Part shown: positions 33,213 to 42,581 of the stretch, piece by piece
Numbering within the stretch: the stretch's first letter is position 1
Layout: every line of letters begins with the position of its first letter
Assembly: GCA_037893225.1 (NCBI GenBank)
Contig: JAZGUH010000720.1
Location: forward strand, 248,001 to 312,000
Origin: Hippasteria phrygiana
Lineage: Eukaryota > Echinodermata > Asteroidea > Valvatida > Goniasteridae
Length of the DNA: 64,000 nucleotides
Direction: 5' to 3'
Program-made: the position numbers and the translations under genes
The notes under the pieces: generated by a model
What the model was told of the DNA's origin: nothing
What the model saw: only the letters and a program-made list of their open reading frames with translations
Database searches by the model: none

Positions 33213-36200
33213 ATGGAAACACAACCTATGATTCGAGGATACAATAGATGGAACAAAATATCTTTAAAAATCTATATCGATAAGTATAACTTATCTTTAG
33301 GAACACCAACAGGACGCCGTAATACGTTTATCAGGCGAGATTATATTCGAGCTATAAAAGAAGAAGAAGCCAAATTTAAAAATTTGAGAATACGATCTAA
33401 AGCTTCGTTAGATCGACTTGCGCACGATAAAAATATTCGGGTCGTCTCAACGGGTAGAAATGGTCGAGCGATAAAAAAAGATTACATCGAAGCTATAAAA
33501 AGATTTAAGGAGCAAAATACTTTTCGAGAAGCAGACTTTCGAGAGACTAGAAGATTTGAAAACAGTTATCGAAATTTGGAACTGATTCCGAGTCTGTTTA
33601 TCGATGATCCGGAGCAATTTTACAACACCCATACGTCTATGATAAAAAACAAAATCGTCGCTGAATTAATAAAAATAAAAACGATGAAACTACAGATCGC
33701 TATTAAAATAAAGTATGTAAAAAAATCAGGCATTAAGACTACAACACAAACCGCTATTCATTTTAGTTACCAAAATAGAGTATTAAACAAGAGCGAGATA
33801 GCTACAACCATCGGGAAACAATATGAAACGATATTATCTCAGATAGATAAATTTACGAATAAAGGAAGTGGTTGGACTATAGATAAAATAGTCGCGTTTT
33901 GCATAAACATAAACAGAGTTAACCCTCTGGTAGGCGCTTCTTACGTAAAACTACCCGAATATATAATTAAAAAACACGCAACCGTCAACATCATAAATGA
34001 AGATCAAGAGTGTATAAGATGGTGTTTAAGAGCCGCCCTAGGTATATATACCGATAAAGTTAAAAACCAAATAGAAACCAACCCGCTGTATAGTTGGCAA
34101 AAAAACAGAGCTTCTAATTATAAAACCGATGACGGATTAAATTTTAAGGACATAGACTTCCCCACACCCATAAATCAGATAACGAGAATAGAAAGACAAA
34201 ACGATATAAGTATAAACGTGTTAGGATATGACACAGACTGCAAAAATAAAACCCACCCACAAGATAAAAGGGGCTTGATATATCCGCTATATTTATCTAA
34301 AAGACCATACGATATAAAAACTATCAGTTTGCTATTATTTGACGGTCATTATTGTTGGATAAGTGACTTACCTAGATTCTTATCTGGCGTTACCAATAGT
34401 CAGCATCGTAAAATATTTTGCTTGAGATGTTTAACCCATTTTAATTCGAAAGAGAAGCTGGATAGGCACATAGAAGATTGTGAAGGAATAGACTCTGCTT
34501 TATCTACTATTAAAATGCCGCATGAAAATGCAAACAAATACTTGGACAAAAGCAAATTAATGTTTAAAAACTTTAAGAATTTACAAGATGCACCCTATGT
34601 CATATATGCCGATTTTGAATCTATCTTGGTACCCTCTGCGAGTGTAGCTACGCAAGTACCCCAAGAAAAAACAAAGGAGCCGTCGAGTAAAACTCACGAA
34701 CATAGAGCCTGCGGTTATTCGTACGTTGTAGTGAAATGCGATGGCCGACAGATCAAGCGAAAGACTTATAGAGGTGAAAGCGCTATAGACAATTTTATAA
34801 CCTCGTTGCAAGAACTCGAACCTAAGATTAATGAATTACTAGCTCGCATTAAGCCGATAATATATACGCTAAAAGAAGAAAAAATTCACCTAAACTCTAA
34901 CGAGTGCTGGATTTGCGAAAAACCAATTTATCCAAATTACTCGTGTAATTGTCAGTGCTGCAAGCCTGTAGAACCTAAAAGTAAAGAAGAACTGGAAGAA
35001 TACACGTACGAAAACGAAAAGGGATACATCGAGAAAACATGTATGTTCTGCCAAAAGAAAATTAACAAATTTCGAAAAGTAAGAGACCATTGTCACACTA
35101 CGGGTAAGTACAGAGGAGCCGCGCACGCTTACTGTAATCTTAAATTACGAGTAAAACCCGGTGAAACGAAAATACCGGTCGTCTTTCACAACTTAGAAAA
35201 CTATGACGCGCACTTGATCATGCAGGGTATTTCTAAGTATCAACAAGATATCTGGTGTATACCCAAAAATTCAGAAAAATACATTTCATTTTCGATCGGC
35301 CAATATAGATTTATCGACTCGTTTCATTTTATGTCTAGCGGTCTCGACAAATTGGTAACGTCTTGCCCGAGAGACGCCTTTAGGCTACTCCTGAAACGCT
35401 ATGGTGAAGAAAACGCGGACCTCTTATTACAAAAGGGTGTATATCCGTACGAGTATATGGACAGCTTTGAACGATTTAGCGAGAGTAGTTTGCCGCCGAA
35501 AGAATCTTTTTTTAGCGCTCTAAAGGATAAACATATAACCGACGAAGACTACGAAAGAGCGCAACGAGTATGGCAGACCTTTGACATAAAAAACATGGGC
35601 GAATATCACGACTTATACGTAACCGCGGATACTCTATTACTAGCCGGCATATTCGAGAATTTTAGGCAAATGTGTAGAATGAATTACAAGTTGGATCCAG
35701 CCAACTACTTCACAGCACCGGGATTAAGTTGGGACGCGTTGCTGAGGCATACTAAAATAGAATTAGAATTATTAACCGATATAGATAAACATATATTTTT
35801 TGAAAAAGCAAAAAGAGGAGGAATATCGAGCGTTGGTAGTACGCGCTATGCCAAGGCCAACAATAAGTACCTAAAAGATTACGAGCAAGATAAACCCGAT
35901 TCGTATATTCTCTATCTAGACGCTAACAATCTCTACGGATGGGCCATGAGTCGGCCGCTACCTTACGGAGGATTTAAATGGGTCGGCACGAGTCAATTTA
36001 CCCACGATCGTATCATGATGTTAAAAGATGATACAAAAACGGGATATATGTTCGAAGTTGACCTGGAATATCCAGCTGAACTACACGATCTACACAACGA
36101 TTATCCTTTAGCCGCCGATAATATAATCATACCTGAAGAATGGTTATCGGAGTATCAACGAGAGTTGGCGAGTGAGATAGGAGATGGAGCTAAGGTAAAA

Positions 36201-37181
36201 AAATTAACCGGCACGCTATATCGAAAAGAAAAATATGTATTGCACTACGTCAATTTGAAACAGTGTTTGAGGCTAGGCCTAAAACTAACTAAAATACATC
36301 GGGCGTTACAATTTAAACAAAAACGTTGGATGAAGTCGTACATCGATAAAAACACGCAACTCAGAACGAAAGCAAAGTCGGATTTCGAAAAAGACTTTTT
36401 CAAATTGATGAATAATTCTGTATTCGGCAAAACGATGGAAAATGTCAGAAATAGAATAGATGGTGTGCTACTGAGAAACGATCAAGTAAAAGAATACGAA
36501 AAAATAGTTTCTAAACCTTGTTACAAGTCTACTACAGCGTTTAAAGAATGCGGTCTCTCATTCGTGGAATCGTACAAAAAGAAAACATATTTAAATAAAC
36601 CCATCTATTGCGGCGTTAGTATCTTAGACTTATCGAAGACTCTAATGTATGACTTTTATTACAACCAATTAAAAAAGACGTACGGCGATAAAGTAAGATT
36701 GATGTATACAGACACGGACTCGCTGCTTTTGATTATCTATACGAAAGACGTTTATCTCGATATGAAAAAAGACAAAGACTCGTACGATTTTAGCAACTAC
36801 GAGAAAGACCACTTTTTATACGACGATACAAACAAGAAAGTCATCGGCAAATTTAAAGACGAATGCGGGGGAAAAGTCATAAGCGAAGCTACTTGCATCA
36901 GATCGAAGATGTACTCGATTTTATACGGAGACGTCGTATTAAAAAAGGCCAAAGGCGTAAACCGAGCGGTTATAAACAACGATCTATCTTACGAAAAGTA
37001 CAAGCGATGCGTTTTATCGAACGAATGCTATTCAAATAAGATGATTCGTTTTGGAACAGAGCGTCACATGATATACACGGAGGCTCAAGTCAAGCAATCT
37101 TTAAATCCTTTAGATACGAAGAGATATATTTTACCTAATGGTATAGACACTGTGGCTTATGGTCACTGTTCTAACCTTTAG
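33213..37181 (+). CDS. Protein-primed family-B DNA polymerase
   Basis: This 1,322-aa protein replicates the element, starting from a protein primer at the termini. The 3'-5' exonuclease is visible as YADFES (about residues 465-470), HNLENYDAH (659-667) and YHDLYVTAD (near 808). Polymerase motif A is DANNLYGWAM (903-912), motif B KLMNNSVFGK (1064-1073) and motif C YTDTDS (1165-1170), so all catalytic aspartates are present. A C2H2-like motif CLRCLTHF..HIEDC starts at 403. A cysteine-rich insert with VRDHCHTTGKYRGAAHAYCN (about 623-642), like the zinc/HNH motif of endonuclease VII, lies inside the exonuclease region. The first about 390 residues are an extension with two similar segments (RRDYIRAIK and KKDYIEAIK) that look like a duplicated SAP-type helix-loop-helix. 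Start chosen at the first ATG, 95 bp inside the left terminal repeat, after ATTATAAAAG. Confidence 0.95.
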   Translation: METQPMIRGYNRWNKISLKIYIDKYNLSLGTPTGRRNTFIRRDYIRAIKEEEAKFKNLRIRSKASLDRLAHDKNIRVVSTGRNGRAIKKDYIEAIKRFKEQNTFREADFRETRRFENSYRNLELIPSLFIDDPEQFYNTHTSMIKNKIVAELIKIKTMKLQIAIKIKYVKKSGIKTTTQTAIHFSYQNRVLNKSEIATTIGKQYETILSQIDKFTNKGSGWTIDKIVAFCININRVNPLVGASYVKLPEYIIKKHATVNIINEDQECIRWCLRAALGIYTDKVKNQIETNPLYSWQKNRASNYKTDDGLNFKDIDFPTPINQITRIERQNDISINVLGYDTDCKNKTHPQDKRGLIYPLYLSKRPYDIKTISLLLFDGHYCWISDLPRFLSGVTNSQHRKIFCLRCLTHFNSKEKLDRHIEDCEGIDSALSTIKMPHENANKYLDKSKLMFKNFKNLQDAPYVIYADFESILVPSASVATQVPQEKTKEPSSKTHEHRACGYSYVVVKCDGRQIKRKTYRGESAIDNFITSLQELEPKINELLARIKPIIYTLKEEKIHLNSNECWICEKPIYPNYSCNCQCCKPVEPKSKEELEEYTYENEKGYIEKTCMFCQKKINKFRKVRDHCHTTGKYRGAAHAYCNLKLRVKPGETKIPVVFHNLENYDAHLIMQGISKYQQDIWCIPKNSEKYISFSIGQYRFIDSFHFMSSGLDKLVTSCPRDAFRLLLKRYGEENADLLLQKGVYPYEYMDSFERFSESSLPPKESFFSALKDKHITDEDYERAQRVWQTFDIKNMGEYHDLYVTADTLLLAGIFENFRQMCRMNYKLDPANYFTAPGLSWDALLRHTKIELELLTDIDKHIFFEKAKRGGISSVGSTRYAKANNKYLKDYEQDKPDSYILYLDANNLYGWAMSRPLPYGGFKWVGTSQFTHDRIMMLKDDTKTGYMFEVDLEYPAELHDLHNDYPLAADNIIIPEEWLSEYQRELASEIGDGAKVKKLTGTLYRKEKYVLHYVNLKQCLRLGLKLTKIHRALQFKQKRWMKSYIDKNTQLRTKAKSDFEKDFFKLMNNSVFGKTMENVRNRIDGVLLRNDQVKEYEKIVSKPCYKSTTAFKECGLSFVESYKKKTYLNKPIYCGVSILDLSKTLMYDFYYNQLKKTYGDKVRLMYTDTDSLLLIIYTKDVYLDMKKDKDSYDFSNYEKDHFLYDDTNKKVIGKFKDECGGKVISEATCIRSKMYSILYGDVVLKKAKGVNRAVINNDLSYEKYKRCVLSNECYSNKMIRFGTERHMIYTEAQVKQSLNPLDTKRYILPNGIDTVAYGHCSNL

Positions 37182-37218
37182 TCTATTCTAGCCAAAAAAC
37201 TCAGTTCGAATCATCGTT

Positions 37219-37959
37219 CTAACCAGAACAAGACGATCGATAAATATCTACTCGAAAAATAAATGTCTTATGGTTATTATCGATTAAAGCACCGTCGAGG
37301 TCTCTGAAAGAAAAACTCAGTTCGGGTATTTTAGCAACTACGAGCGGTATGACAGTTTTTCTTTTATTCTGGATAGTAGCTATTAAATCTGAATAGGAGC
37401 TTTTATATATAATCGGTATAATGTATAACAAGTCTGTACGCTTTCCGTTATAGAAATTATTAGACGTAGATAACTGATCGCAATGTAAAAAAATTGTATT
37501 CACATAATTCATATTATAATACCCTACAAGTTCACCACTACGAAGACTAGGGTACCACCTATTGGGTACACCCAACACATTTCGAGTATATAGATCGAAA
37601 TAAATGATAACCTCACTACCCGAACTAATAATACCGGCATTAAACATAATTTTTTTATTAATCTTGTCTACAGAAACTGCAATAGAAGTTAATTTATTAA
37701 GTTCAGCTACTAACTCATCGATGGTATAATTTCCAGCCGGAATTACCATTTCACCTCTAGTTACATGACTGTCACCAAGGCGATCACGGGCGCCACCAAT
37801 TTCCCATCCTATAGTCATACGTTGAGTTATATTATAAAAACCGACGGTAAATATTGCGTTGTTTAAACTCATGCAGTAATCTCCCTTAGAGTTATCTATA
37901 GGTTTTGACAAAGTAAACGTTTGTTCGTTACCAACCATTTCAAAAACGTGCGATTCCAT
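37219..37959 (-). CDS. Penton/minor-capsid-like protein, paralogue A
   Basis: 246 aa, most distal of three tandem minus-strand paralogues. It starts MESHVFEM and has the IPAGNYTIDELVAELNKL motif typical of single-jelly-roll vertex or minor capsid proteins of Polinton-like elements, then a LGVP strand and the shared core IFLHCDQLSTSNNFYNG (roughly residues 155-175). Relative to B and C it has an extra loop after TIGW (about residues 50-68) and a different C-terminus. DNA of A and B is identical over about 110 bp in the core (37430-37545 against 38200-38310), while flanking parts diverge. It converges on the polymerase gene with a 37-bp gap. The penton assignment is by motif pattern and neighbourhood only; a fibre or other virion surface role is possible. 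Confidence 0.75.
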   Translation of the reverse strand: MESHVFEMVGNEQTFTLSKPIDNSKGDYCMSLNNAIFTVGFYNITQRMTIGWEIGGARDRLGDSHVTRGEMVIPAGNYTIDELVAELNKLTSIAVSVDKINKKIMFNAGIISSGSEVIIYFDLYTRNVLGVPNRWYPSLRSGELVGYYNMNYVNTIFLHCDQLSTSNNFYNGKRTDLLYIIPIIYKSSYSDLIATIQNKRKTVIPLVVAKIPELSFSFRDLDGALIDNNHKTFIFRVDIYRSSCSG

Positions 37960-38006
37960 TTTAAAAATCTAAAGATTTTTAAAAATAAAATTAAAAATAT
38001 TTAGAT

Positions 38007-38711
38007 TTATATTTTATCTATCTCTAAGTTAAAACTAATCTTTTTTCCTCGATTATTGATTAAATCGCCGTCGAGGCCTCTGATAGAAAAACTCAGTTTG
38101 GGTATTTTAGCAACTACGAGCGATATGACAGTTTTTCTTTTATTCTGGATAGTAGCTATTAAATCTGTATCGTCTCTTTTCGTTATTGGTATAACGTCTA
38201 ACAAGTCTGTACGCTTTCCGTTATAGAAATTATTAGACGTAGATAACTGATCGCAATGTAAAAAAATTGTATTCACATAATTCATATTATAATACCCTAC
38301 AAGTTCACCATCATCTTCGGGGATCCAATAACGGGGTACACCAAGCGCTTTTTGAGTATGTGGATCGAAATAAATAGTCATACCTTTATTTTTTGATATT
38401 GTACCGACATTAAACATAATTTTTGTATTAATCTTGTCTACAGAAACTGCAAGAAAAGATAGTTTATTAAGTTCAGCTACTAACTCATCGATGGTATAAT
38501 TTCTAGCTGGAATTACCAGTTCGTCCCTAAATTCACCAATGGAGGTAAATATTCTCCATCCTATAGTCATACGGTGAGTTATAGTATAAAAACCGACGTC
38601 AAATATCGCGTTGTTTAAAATCATGCAGTAATCTCCCTTAGAGTTATCTATAGGTTTTGACAAAGTAAACGTTTGTTCGTTATCGGTCATTTCAAAAACG
38701 TGCGATTCCAT
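38007..38711 (-). CDS. Penton/minor-capsid-like protein, paralogue B
   Basis: 234 aa, the middle paralogue. The N-terminal 45 residues and the core HCDQLSTSNNFYNGKRTDLL are nearly identical to A. Its C-terminus (SFSIRGLDGDLINNRGKK) is closer to C, so B looks like a mosaic of the other two. The upstream sequence TTTAGATTTTTAAAATGG is shared with A. It is 47 bp from A and 43 bp from C, so a single minus-strand transcript is likely. Role inferred as a capsid vertex or spike subunit. Confidence 0.72.
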   Translation of the reverse strand: MESHVFEMTDNEQTFTLSKPIDNSKGDYCMILNNAIFDVGFYTITHRMTIGWRIFTSIGEFRDELVIPARNYTIDELVAELNKLSFLAVSVDKINTKIMFNVGTISKNKGMTIYFDPHTQKALGVPRYWIPEDDGELVGYYNMNYVNTIFLHCDQLSTSNNFYNGKRTDLLDVIPITKRDDTDLIATIQNKRKTVISLVVAKIPKLSFSIRGLDGDLINNRGKKISFNLEIDKI

Positions 38712-38754
38712 TTTAAAAATCTAAAGATTTTTTTAAAAAATCTTCAAAAATCGC

Positions 38755-39453
38755 TTAAAATTTACCTATCGTCAAGTTAAAACTAATCTTTTTTCCTCGA
38801 TTATTTATTAAATCGCCGTCTCGGTCTCTGATACTAAAGCTAAGTTGGTTTATCTTATCACCCACGAGTCTACGAGCGGTTAATCTTGCACGCTCGATAA
38901 TCGTATCGTCTCTTTTCATTATCGGTATAACGTCTAGCAAGTGCGTTCCCCCTCCGTTATAGAAATTATTAGACGTAGATAACTGATCGCAATGTAAAAA
39001 AATTGCATCGATAGGCATTGTATTATAATGCCCTACATAATCTACGCCAAAAACTAAGTTTTTGACCGTTATCCCCAACAATTGTTTGATGTTTTTATCA
39101 AAGCGTAGAACGCTATTTTCTTCCGTTACATTTAAAGATATTTTTTTATTAAGTTTATCTACAGAGACTTCTAACCAAACTAATTTACTGAGTCTCTCTT
39201 CGACCCAATCTATATCGTAATATCCAGCAGGAATATCAATTTTACCATCCGTACTACCCGTTTTTTTAGCAGTGTTTGGATCGATTTGATGTATAAAATA
39301 GAGAATTTCGCTATTACTGGCCATGTTGTAGAAGCCCGCGGTTACTATCGCGCTGGTTAAACTCATACTGTAATCTCCCTTTGAGTTATCTATAGGTTTT
39401 GACAATCTAAACGTTTGTTCGTTATCAAACATTTCAAAAACGTGCGATTCCAT
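38755..39453 (-). CDS. Penton/minor-capsid-like protein, paralogue C
   Basis: 232 aa, promoter-proximal and the most diverged of the three. It keeps the MESHVFEMFDNEQTF start, IPAGYYDIDWVEERL in the position of the IPAGNYTIDEL motif, LGITVKN, and the HCDQLSTSNNFYNG core, but its loops differ (HQIDPNTAKKTGSTDG, KRDDTIIERARL). The C-terminal SFSIRDRDGDLINNRGKK matches B. It is divergent from the 531-aa gene with about 50 bp between start codons, so the two probably share a short bidirectional promoter. Function inferred as for paralogue A. Confidence 0.72.
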   Translation of the reverse strand: MESHVFEMFDNEQTFRLSKPIDNSKGDYSMSLTSAIVTAGFYNMASNSEILYFIHQIDPNTAKKTGSTDGKIDIPAGYYDIDWVEERLSKLVWLEVSVDKLNKKISLNVTEENSVLRFDKNIKQLLGITVKNLVFGVDYVGHYNTMPIDAIFLHCDQLSTSNNFYNGGGTHLLDVIPIMKRDDTIIERARLTARRLVGDKINQLSFSIRDRDGDLINNRGKKISFNLTIGKF

Positions 39454-39503
39454 TTTATTAAAGCTAAAAAAGCTTTAAAAAATATTTGGTTTATTAAAAT
39501 AAA

Positions 39504-41099
39504 ATGAAATTCGCTCAATTTGTGAAATTTTTAGACCCTAAATATCTAGATGCTCTAGGTACCGCGAATCTAGCTGCTCGCGTAGGGCGTACTCAAGTAG
39601 CTACGCAAGCACAAAGCGAAGCTATAACCCCGGAGAGTACCCCGTTAAACATGCACTTGAGTCAACTTAACATCATCGTAAACACCAACGACAACAGGTC
39701 TTTTATCGCTCGACTAGTTGATATATTTAGCGCTTATAAAATGTCCGACGTAAAACACGACGAAGTGGTCGAACGTTATGCATCGAACCCCATGACGTTT
39801 TATCAAAATCAACTCAACTTCGCATTTTGGTGCGCAACGTCGGGTTGCGGCGTAGGACTAGAATCGTTGCTACATAAAAACCCCGTAATATCGGCTTTAT
39901 TCAAGTTTCACGTATATTTCACGATCAGAAAGATACTTTACTTTCTAAAATGCCCAGTTCCAGGAGACAATGTATTCGACGATCTAAACAACAACATCGA
40001 TAAAGGCGCTTATAGCGATACTTGTCGACACTTTCAAGTCGATCCAAACGTGAGTTTTAAACAGACTGCGGACTTAACTTCTGGAGGATTAGGTACGGCG
40101 TATTATTACAATATGACCTCGAGTAAATATATACCTGTACCCGGTAGAAATTACGACTCTCACGAGCTCGATCAGAAGGAGGTCGTATACGATTGGCGGA
40201 AATACCCCGGTGCTACCTATATGGGTTTTGGAGAATCGGGTGATGCGTATCATTTTAGTAGATATACAGTCTCGTGGATCAGGCAATCTGCGGACGTTGT
40301 ACGACTCGGTTTTCGATATTTCATACATCAGAAGAGCTCGTTTACTGACGTTGGTATAGAAAAAATAAACGAAAGCGTTAGAACGTACGTGTACGCCATA
40401 CTCGGTGCGCAAGCCCAAACAAAAACGAGTATACTAACTGCAGGTACCGGATTAGATGCGCAAAGACAATTTGAAAATATAGTAGAAGACATAATCAACA
40501 GCCCTATGGACTTGGAATCTTCTATAACCAGATTTCAAGATTCTTTACAGTACGCTAGAAGCTCGTTAAACTTTGTGATTAGCCCTGGATTGTACTTAAT
40601 TCCATCAAATATGGAGCTTTTAGTCGGTATTCACCAAGGTTATAATAATAATATACAGATAGCTACACCCGACACGTCGATAGGATTAAATATCAACTTG
40701 AACTCAGACGTCGTACACCCTACGAGCGTAGATACGCGAGTAGATACGCCACCAACCCCTACACCGCCACCCCCTCCACCCTCTCCCGTAAAAAAGAGTC
40801 GTGTAGTAACCCAGCAAAATTTAGACGATTTAGACGATTTAGACGATGTAGACCCGTTACCAACCCCACCCTCTCCCGTAAAAAAGAGTCGTGTAGTACC
40901 CCAGCAAAATTTAGACGATTTAGACGATTTAGACGATGTAGACCCGTCACTAACTGAGCTACCTCCAATCTCAGACGTACTCCCTACGCGAGTACCCCCT
41001 CCCCCAGACTCGCACGAACAAGAAAAAACGGCTTTAGTCATTGGTTTAATGGCCGTTGCTGGGGTTGGGTATCTAGCTTACGATATTTTACGCCACTGA
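39504..41099 (+). CDS. Conserved element protein with C-terminal membrane anchor
   Basis: 531 aa. Residues 1-400 are mainly helical, with recognisable blocks (KFLDPKYLDAL, TFYQNQLNFAFWCATSGCGVG, RYFIHQKSSFTDVGIEKINE, YVYAILGAQAQ) that I associate with proteins carried by invertebrate Polinton-type elements; I cannot name a fold or function. Residues about 410-505 are proline-rich and acidic, with two copies of SPVKKSRVV..QQNLDDLDDLDDVDP from a direct DNA repeat. The end (ALVIGLMAVAGVGYLAYDIL) is a membrane anchor. It starts right after ATTAAAATAAA. Its last 12 bp overlap the convergent integrase gene. A virion protein, possibly membrane-tethered, is the likeliest role by position. Confidence 0.85.
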   Translation: MKFAQFVKFLDPKYLDALGTANLAARVGRTQVATQAQSEAITPESTPLNMHLSQLNIIVNTNDNRSFIARLVDIFSAYKMSDVKHDEVVERYASNPMTFYQNQLNFAFWCATSGCGVGLESLLHKNPVISALFKFHVYFTIRKILYFLKCPVPGDNVFDDLNNNIDKGAYSDTCRHFQVDPNVSFKQTADLTSGGLGTAYYYNMTSSKYIPVPGRNYDSHELDQKEVVYDWRKYPGATYMGFGESGDAYHFSRYTVSWIRQSADVVRLGFRYFIHQKSSFTDVGIEKINESVRTYVYAILGAQAQTKTSILTAGTGLDAQRQFENIVEDIINSPMDLESSITRFQDSLQYARSSLNFVISPGLYLIPSNMELLVGIHQGYNNNIQIATPDTSIGLNINLNSDVVHPTSVDTRVDTPPTPTPPPPPPSPVKKSRVVTQQNLDDLDDLDDVDPLPTPPSPVKKSRVVPQQNLDDLDDLDDVDPSLTELPPISDVLPTRVPPPPDSHEQEKTALVIGLMAVAGVGYLAYDILRH

Positions 41100-42095
41100 A
41101 GAAGGTGGTAACTCAGTATCTGACGGAACGACCATTAATTCTTTCTTAACGAACGATCTCTTGGGACCGTGAGTCAGCCAGTACAACGCGGGCTGTCCGG
41201 GATTTGTCGTTCTCCTTCTAATCGTATACATTTCTAAGCTCCAAATAGGATCGGTAGCTCTTCTTCTAACGTCTTTTTCGAGCTCTCCAGGAGCGTAAAG
41301 ATATCTTACGATATCGTCATTTACGCTTAGCGCGACTTCGGGGCTCTTGAGCCCCGAGGAACTCAATTGTTTTATTTCTAACTGAGACATAGCCGCTCGA
41401 GGAGTTAACGGTTTGCCTTTCATAGTCGATATCAATCTAGTTTCTTCATCGTTTAACGCTTTTATAACATCGGGTAATCTTTTTACCCACTCTCGGCTAC
41501 GCTCGGTAGGCTCTAACATTTCTTGAGCGTATTGATGACCGAATAATCTTTCGGCTAAAGTACGATTAAATCTTTCTACTATACCTTGAGCTCTATGATT
41601 ACCAACCTCACCTTTCTGTACTACGACGTTGCGAGTACGCATCAAAGTATTAAATTCAGCCATAAATTCTGTACCGGGGTCTACTTTTATCGTGAGAGGC
41701 CAAGACAAGGGCGATCTTTTGTAAATCTTTTTTATCGCCTCTACAACTTGAGTACTCGTTTTATTCGTCAAGGGTTCAGCTTCTTTATATCTAGTGGCCA
41801 CATCGACGATCGTCAACGCGTATTTATATCTTTTCCGTTTAACTACATCGTGAGGTAGATACAACAGATCCGCTTGATGTTGTTCATTAGGCCGCCCTAT
41901 AACCTTATTGAGACTCGTAGGTCTCGGTATAAAACTGGGGGGTGGTAAATATATTTGCCACATGGCTTGTTTTCTCAACCAATTTCTAACGTCTGGTTCG
42001 GATACGTTAGCTTTTAGCGATAATTTTTTTATAGCGCCTGCACCTTTCCAATATCCTTTAGGACTGTAAAATATTTTACTTAATTTTGTTTCCAT
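41088..42095 (-). CDS. Retroviral-type (DDE) integrase
   Basis: 335 aa from METKLSK. An upstream in-frame ATG at 42125 would add ten residues, but it would nearly touch the divergent gene at 42131, so the inner start is preferred. The catalytic triad is visible as QADLLYL (D76), KVDPGTEF (D139) and GIVERFNRTL (E174), with VDVATRYKEAEPL between, the spacing expected of the rve fold. The N-terminal part has a helical DNA-binding segment (VSEPDVRNWLRKQ), as in Polinton integrases. The C-terminus (SLEMYTIRRR..YWL) resembles their chromo/SH3-like barrel. It would join the element ends to host DNA and produce the short target duplication seen outside the terminal repeats. Confidence 0.95.
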   Translation of the reverse strand: METKLSKIFYSPKGYWKGAGAIKKLSLKANVSEPDVRNWLRKQAMWQIYLPPPSFIPRPTSLNKVIGRPNEQHQADLLYLPHDVVKRKRYKYALTIVDVATRYKEAEPLTNKTSTQVVEAIKKIYKRSPLSWPLTIKVDPGTEFMAEFNTLMRTRNVVVQKGEVGNHRAQGIVERFNRTLAERLFGHQYAQEMLEPTERSREWVKRLPDVIKALNDEETRLISTMKGKPLTPRAAMSQLEIKQLSSSGLKSPEVALSVNDDIVRYLYAPGELEKDVRRRATDPIWSLEMYTIRRRTTNPGQPALYWLTHGPKRSFVKKELMVVPSDTELPPSSVA

Positions 42096-42130
42096 ATTAT
42101 AATAAGTTTTTATAAACGAACACACAAAAA

Positions 42131-42544
42131 ATGGCGAGTGTATTAATGATGGTTGGTGGAGCTATAATAAATGCTGTAGCGTTTACAGGATCGAGCTTTA
42201 TATTTTCTAAGCTGGGTGGGTCGTCGGATGCAGAACGTAAACGACATGACCTCGCTTTAGAACAATTAACTCGAGCTAAACAAGAGTGGGTGGAACAAAG
42301 AACCAAGGTTCTAGATTATCTAAACGATCGACTACATAAAGAAGCCAGGGCTCAAAAAGATTTTAAAAATGTAGATTATGCGTTGAGAGAATATAACGAA
42401 GTAACCAACGAAGATATGCGATTGCCTCGTGAACCTGTATTGTCAGACTTTTACGCACCTAGCGAAGGTAAAAAAGATGGCGAAATTGCATTTATCGTAG
42501 GAGGCACTGCTGTTTTAGGTTATTTAGTTTATAAGTTTGTCTAA
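42131..42544 (+). CDS. Small two-pass membrane protein
   Basis: 137 aa. A hydrophobic N-terminal segment (residues 3-25) with GGAIINAVAFTGS, a charged helical middle (AERKRHDLALEQLTRAKQEW) and a C-terminal anchor (AFIVGGTAVLGYLVYKF). This architecture and the AERKRHDLA block recur in small proteins of invertebrate Polinton-type elements; no function is known to me. Start codons of this gene and the integrase are 35 bp apart, back to back. The last 8 bases overlap an upstream ATG of the next frame but not its preferred start. Confidence 0.85.
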   Translation: MASVLMMVGGAIINAVAFTGSSFIFSKLGGSSDAERKRHDLALEQLTRAKQEWVEQRTKVLDYLNDRLHKEARAQKDFKNVDYALREYNEVTNEDMRLPREPVLSDFYAPSEGKKDGEIAFIVGGTAVLGYLVYKFV

Positions 42545-42581
42545 AAGTTTTTTTGTTTTTTATTTTGTTTCGTTAAGTAAA

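Noticed and set aside
42537..42581. Upstream start of the capsid candidate (MSKSFF leader)
   Set aside because: It overlaps the preceding gene and adds a hydrophobic leader. MNAIYGSK at 42582 follows an A-rich leader like other element genes.
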